Shown here one piece after another: positions 3,985 to 6,969 of a DNA stretch of 6,969 nt. Below the pieces are notes generated by a model, which searched no databases, had not been told where the DNA came from, and was given only the letters and a program-made list of their open reading frames with translations. Numbering within the stretch: the stretch's first letter is position 1; each line of letters begins with the position of its first letter. The translations under genes and the position numbers were made by a program. Origin of the DNA: SIG440 sp045645905 (lineage in GTDB: Bacteria; Bacillota; Clostridia; Monoglobales; Monoglobaceae); NCBI GenBank assembly GCA_045645905.1, contig JAZRJT010000027.1:1-6969 (forward strand), given 5' to 3'.

Positions 3985-6573
3985 ATGAAAAAAAGATTGG
4001 CAATCGGTGTTCTTGCTCACGTTGACTCAGGAAAAACCACTTTATCCGAGGCAATACTCTACCTTACCGGCGAAATACGCACTCTTGGCAGAGTTGACCG
4101 CAAGGATGCCTTTCTTGATACAAATGAAATAGAACGCAGCCGAGGAATTACCATTTTTTCCAAACAGGCAACATTTTCTTATGGAGAAACAGATTTTACG
4201 TTGCTTGACACTCCCGGGCACGTGGATTTTTCAGCCGAGACCGAAAGGGCTCTCAGCGTCCTTGACTATGCCGTTTTGCTTATCAGTGCATCAGACGGCA
4301 TACAAAGCCACACCGCATCTCTTTGGAAAATTCTTCAGCAATATAACATTCCTACCTTTATATTTGTAAATAAAATGGATATGGTTGTTGCAAACAAGGA
4401 AGGTTTGCTTATTGAAATAAAAGACAACCTCAGCTCTGCCTGCATTGACATTAATTCTGCTCTGGCAGACGGCGGAAATGAAGCCGAATCATTGGCAGTA
4501 TGCAGCGACGGCTTGATGAACGAGTTTTTTGAAAACAGCACATTCTCCAATGAGAAAATTACAGATGCTGTTGCAAAACGCAAGTTGTTCCCCATCTTTT
4601 TTGGCTCGGCACTCAAAACCGAAGGTGTTGACGAGCTTCTTGCCGGTCTTGACACATACACCCGTCAGCCTAAAAGCTGCGACAGTTTCGGAGCAAAGGT
4701 CTTTAAAATTTCAACCGACGAAAGAGGCAACCGCCTTACACACCTTAAAATCACAGGTGGCAAGCTCTCCGTTAAGGACATTATAGATGACGAAAAGATA
4801 AACGAAATACGAATTTATTCAGGATTAAAATACAAAAGTGAACAGGAGGCTCTACCCGGCACAGTTTGTGCCGTATCAGGACTAACACAGTCATTCCCCG
4901 GTCAGGGTCTTGGTATAGAAGGCGACCACTCATCCTTCACCTTTGAGCCTGTATTTTCATATAAAGTCAAGCTTGAGGAAGGTTATGATGTCAACACCGC
5001 TCTTCGCAACCTTAAAAAGTATCAGGAGGAAGACCCTCAGCTTCGCACCGTATGGCACCCACAGCTTGGTGAAATTCATATTCAGCTTATGGGCGAAGTT
5101 CAGTCCGAAGTGCTGAAGTGTGTACTTAAAGACCGGTTTGATATGTCGGTGGAATTTGAACAGGGCAGTATTATATATAAGGAAACAATTCAAAATTCAG
5201 TTCTTGGTGTCGGGCACTTCGAGCCTCTTCGTCATTATGCCGAAGTTCACCTCATGCTTGAGCCCGGCAAATCAGGAAGCGGAATAGTGTTTGACAGCAA
5301 ATGCAGCGATGACGAACTTGACAAAAACTGGCAACGCCTTATTCTTACCCACCTTGAAGAAAAAACTCATCTCGGCGTACTGACAGGAGCACCTATAACA
5401 GACATAAAAATAACTCTGGTTGCAGGCCGTGCCCACAAAAAGCATACCGAGGGCGGTGATTTTCGTCAGGCAACCTATCGTGCAGTACGTCAAGGACTTA
5501 TGCAGGCAGAGTCGGTTGTTCTTGAGCCATGGTACAGCTTTACCCTTACCCTTCCTACATCTGCTTTGGGCAGAGCAATGACCGACATTCAGAATATGGG
5601 CGGAAAGTTTACCCCTCCCGAAAACCGCGAGGATACTGCAATCCTTAAAGGCTATGCTCCCGTTCAGGGTCTCTGCAACTATTCAGCCGAGGTGCGTGCC
5701 TACACTCACGGGCTTGGCATTTTGGAATGTATGCCTGCGGGCTATGAGCCCTGTAAAAACCAGGCTGAAATTGTTGAAGAAATTGGATATGACCCTGAAC
5801 AAGATTTGGACAACACTCCCGATTCGGTTTTCTGCGACCATGGAGCTGGTTTTGTTGTTAAGTGGTACGACGTGCACAGCCATATGCACATTGAAGACAC
5901 CCGAAAAAAAGCCGCCGAGGAAATCACAGCAGCCCCAAATGCACCAAGACGTAGTTCAAACTACGCCGATGACGATGAGCTTATGCGTATTTTTGAACGA
6001 ACCTATGGCAAAATTCAGCGCAAAGCCCACACAAGCTTTAAATCTCAGAAGCTTCCCGAAGCTATTGCAAAAAAATATAAGGCGCCAAGAGAAACCAAGG
6101 GCGAATACTTGTTGGTCGATGGATATAACATCCTGTTTGCCTGGTTTGATTTAAATAATGCCACAAATGAAACTTTGGATGTTGCAAAAAACTATCTTAT
6201 AACCCGACTTTCAAACTATAAGGAAATGCGTAGTTGTGAGATTATAATAGTTTTTGATGCCTACAAGGTTAAGGGCGGTCTTGGAAGCTATGAAAGAGTG
6301 GGCAACTTAGACGTTGTATATACCAAAGAGGCGGAAACCGCCGATACCTATATTGAGCGCACCGCAAGGGATATCAGCAAAAAGAATTATACCGTGAAGG
6401 TTGCTACCTCCGACCGCTTAGAGCAGGTTATTATCTTTGGAAGCGGAGCCTTTCGTATCTCAGCCGATGAATTTTTAAAGGATATTGAGCTTGCTGAAGA
6501 AAAATTAAATGATATAATGGAAAACCTTCGGGAGCATCAGCCACTTACCGAAATAAAAATAAAGAATAGCTGA
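3985..6573 (+). CDS. TetM/EF-G-like translational GTPase fused to a C-terminal Rae1/YacP-type NYN ribonuclease domain
   Basis: The 862-aa product is about 220 residues longer than TetM (639 aa). Residues 1-~640 cover a complete ribosomal-protection-type GTPase: AHVDSGKTT (11-19, G1), RGIT (53-56, switch I), DTPGH (75-79) with the catalytic His, NKMD (129-132), GSAL (207-210), then EF-G-like domains II-V with the domain IV segment HTEGGDFRQATYRA (487-500). A charged linker (~640-705, with DDDELMRIFERTYG) leads to an NYN/PIN-like domain at ~708-835. There VDGYN (711-715), VFDAYKVKG (756-764), KEAETAD (781-787) and VATSDRLEQ (806-814) line up with B. subtilis Rae1/YacP, which cuts mRNA in the ribosomal A site. 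All expected acidic residues are present. The ATG at 3985 has GGAG 7 nt upstream. A TTG start at 3892 is excluded because it is the -35 box. The tetracycline-displacing YSPVS loop of TetM is replaced here, so antibiotic resistance should not be assumed. The combined role, probably ribosome clearance with mRNA cleavage, is inference. Confidence 0.92.
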   Translation: MKKRLAIGVLAHVDSGKTTLSEAILYLTGEIRTLGRVDRKDAFLDTNEIERSRGITIFSKQATFSYGETDFTLLDTPGHVDFSAETERALSVLDYAVLLISASDGIQSHTASLWKILQQYNIPTFIFVNKMDMVVANKEGLLIEIKDNLSSACIDINSALADGGNEAESLAVCSDGLMNEFFENSTFSNEKITDAVAKRKLFPIFFGSALKTEGVDELLAGLDTYTRQPKSCDSFGAKVFKISTDERGNRLTHLKITGGKLSVKDIIDDEKINEIRIYSGLKYKSEQEALPGTVCAVSGLTQSFPGQGLGIEGDHSSFTFEPVFSYKVKLEEGYDVNTALRNLKKYQEEDPQLRTVWHPQLGEIHIQLMGEVQSEVLKCVLKDRFDMSVEFEQGSIIYKETIQNSVLGVGHFEPLRHYAEVHLMLEPGKSGSGIVFDSKCSDDELDKNWQRLILTHLEEKTHLGVLTGAPITDIKITLVAGRAHKKHTEGGDFRQATYRAVRQGLMQAESVVLEPWYSFTLTLPTSALGRAMTDIQNMGGKFTPPENREDTAILKGYAPVQGLCNYSAEVRAYTHGLGILECMPAGYEPCKNQAEIVEEIGYDPEQDLDNTPDSVFCDHGAGFVVKWYDVHSHMHIEDTRKKAAEEITAAPNAPRRSSNYADDDELMRIFERTYGKIQRKAHTSFKSQKLPEAIAKKYKAPRETKGEYLLVDGYNILFAWFDLNNATNETLDVAKNYLITRLSNYKEMRSCEIIIVFDAYKVKGGLGSYERVGNLDVVYTKEAETADTYIERTARDISKKNYTVKVATSDRLEQVIIFGSGAFRISADEFLKDIELAEEKLNDIMENLREHQPLTEIKIKNS

Positions 6574-6592
6574 TATTTTAAGAGACAAAGCG

Positions 6593-6620
6593 AAACCGCC
6601 CTACATTGTAGAGCGGTTTT
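6593..6620 (+). terminator. Terminator of the GTPase-NYN gene
   Basis: A 7-bp stem AAACCGC/GCGGTTT (6593-6599 with 6613-6619), one C/A mismatch, then CTAC/GTAG with a 3-nt loop, is followed by TTTT and a T-rich tail. It starts 20 bp after the TGA stop. Confidence 0.85.
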
Positions 6621-6662
6621 ACCATTTTAATTTGTGTGACAACAATCAGAATTTTGACGCAT

Positions 6663-6817
6663 TAAAAAATGCGCCGACAGAGCCGACGCACGAAAAATGC
6701 GTTGCTCAATCGTTACCACACGAAACTTTAATGAACAGTTTGCAGAAGATTAAAGCGGAGCACGCATTTTTGCCAAAAGCAAAAAAACCTCCTGAAAACT
6801 ATTCAACTTCGTGTGGT
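6663..6817 (-). ncRNA. Predicted free-standing structured small RNA, about 155 nt, family unknown
   Basis: A strong minus-strand promoter (6824-6852) and an intrinsic terminator (6664-6690) bracket this non-coding stretch. The predicted 5' end (about 6817) opens a stem of 10-11 bp with 6714-6724 (UACCACACGAA/UUCGUGUGGUA). Inside it, GAAUAGUUU (6804-6796) pairs with AAACUGUUC (6741-6733) through one G-U, and CAGGAG (6794-6789) pairs with CUUCUG (6748-6743). An apical hairpin UUUUUGC/GCAAAAA lies at 6785-6767. G-U pairs in place of mismatches suggest real RNA on this strand. It lacks the 5'-3' end pairing of 6S RNA, the SRP core and tmRNA/RNase P signatures. It is convergent with the GTPase-NYN gene and has no gene downstream to control in cis. 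Confidence 0.65.
6664..6690 (-). terminator. Terminator of the small RNA
   Basis: On the minus strand a 9-bp stem UGCGUCGGC/GUCGGCGCA (6690-6682 with 6678-6670, two G-U pairs, UCU loop) is followed directly by six U (6669-6664). It is a textbook intrinsic terminator. A weaker competing hairpin, ACGCA/UGCGU (6702-6698 with 6690-6686), overlaps its 5' arm. Confidence 0.88.
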
Positions 6818-6823
6818 AGACTT

Positions 6824-6852
6824 ATTATATCATACTTTTTCTTTTTTGTCCA
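6824..6852 (-). promoter_or_regulatory. Promoter of the small RNA
   Basis: On the minus strand TGGACA (6852-6847, 5 of 6 matches) and a perfect TATAAT (6829-6824) are spaced by 17 bp, with TGA before the -10 making it extended. A/T-rich DNA lies upstream (6853-6900). The predicted start near 6817 coincides with the first base pair of the RNA's closing stem. Confidence 0.85.
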
Positions 6853-6911
6853 TATTTTTCTTTGAAATATATGCTTGCAAAAAATATGTTTTTTGTGTAG
6901 AGAAATAAAGA

Positions 6912-6942
6912 AAATCCCAGAAACGGCTTGTTTCTGGGATTT
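6912..6942 (-). terminator. Terminator of a minus-strand unit beyond the right edge
   Basis: A perfect 13-bp stem (6912-6924 with 6930-6942, AAATCCCAGAAAC/GTTTCTGGGATTT) with a 5-nt loop is followed on the minus strand by a T-rich tail (TTTTCTTTATTTC), but not on the plus strand. It therefore ends transcription coming from the right. The 27 bases at 6943-6969 are too short to identify that gene. One frame reads S-K-R-stop and may be a C-terminus. Confidence 0.8.
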
Positions 6943-6969
6943 GTAGTAGATAATAATTATCTCTTTGAG

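Noticed and set aside
3985..6573. Calling the large gene a tetracycline resistance gene (tetM/W/O)
   Set aside because: The overall fold fits, but the drug-displacing tip motif differs and a nuclease domain is attached, so resistance is not supported by the sequence.
6663..6817. 6S, SRP or tmRNA identity for the small RNA
   Set aside because: The 5' end pairs with the middle rather than the 3' end, no GGAAGGAAGCAG-like SRP core or tmRNA tag/acceptor is visible, and it is shorter than usual 6S RNAs.
6663..6817. Riboswitch or attenuator
   Set aside because: It has terminator-like alternatives, but no minus-strand gene lies downstream. The next coding DNA is the 3' end of a plus-strand gene.
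6632..6865. Plus-strand open frame of 77 codons with a TTG start
   Set aside because: It has no ribosome site, follows a terminator, lies antisense to the predicted small RNA, and ends in a low-complexity FFFFVHIFL run made from the promoter's A/T tracts.

Overview
The window looks like a piece of a low-to-mid-GC anaerobic, spore-forming Firmicute of the class Clostridia, probably a gut Oscillospiraceae/Ruminococcaceae-type organism. The evidence is a SpoVT sporulation regulator, the remains of an oxygen-sensitive (class III) ribonucleotide reductase locus, AGGAGG-type ribosome sites, near-consensus sigma-A promoters, A/T-rich intergenic DNA, and a TetM-like GTPase of clostridial type. No phage, transposase, CRISPR, rRNA or tRNA gene was seen.

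Layout. (1) 3-572 (+): the 3' part of a CapA-family protein gene. (2) 748-1142 (+): a monocistronic rpmE (ribosomal protein L31) unit with its own strong promoter and terminator. (3) 1191-1820 (+): spoVT, ending in a two-way terminator shared with the convergent trxB. (4) 1836-2738 (-): trxB, thioredoxin reductase. (5) 2739-3055: a gene-free stretch with a probable trxB promoter region, an 80-nt cloverleaf-like inverted-repeat element of unknown type, and a 14-bp hairpin. (6) 3056-3767 (-): a dead anaerobic ribonucleotide reductase locus. A perfect consensus promoter, two NrdR-type operator boxes and the start of nrdG are preserved, but nrdG is joined out of frame to the last quarter of nrdD, with a fused redoxin domain, across a probable 9-bp microhomology. 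The nrdD part also carries an in-frame TGA. (7) 3892-6620 (+): a strong promoter, an 862-aa gene and a terminator. The protein joins a complete TetM/EF-G-like translational GTPase to a C-terminal Rae1/YacP-type NYN ribonuclease domain. (8) 6663-6852 (-): a promoter, a highly structured RNA of about 155 nt and a terminator, consistent with a free-standing small RNA of no family I recognise. (9) 6912-6942: a terminator for a minus-strand unit lying beyond the right edge.

The most interesting items are the GTPase-nuclease fusion and the orphan small RNA convergent with it. The fusion would physically couple a ribosome-binding GTPase to an A-site mRNA nuclease. The nrdG-nrdD remnant is a clear example of gene death in which the regulatory region has outlived the genes. 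TrxB lies just downstream of the redoxin-bearing nrdD remnant on the same strand, which suggests the ancestral locus coupled thioredoxin reductase to the reductase.
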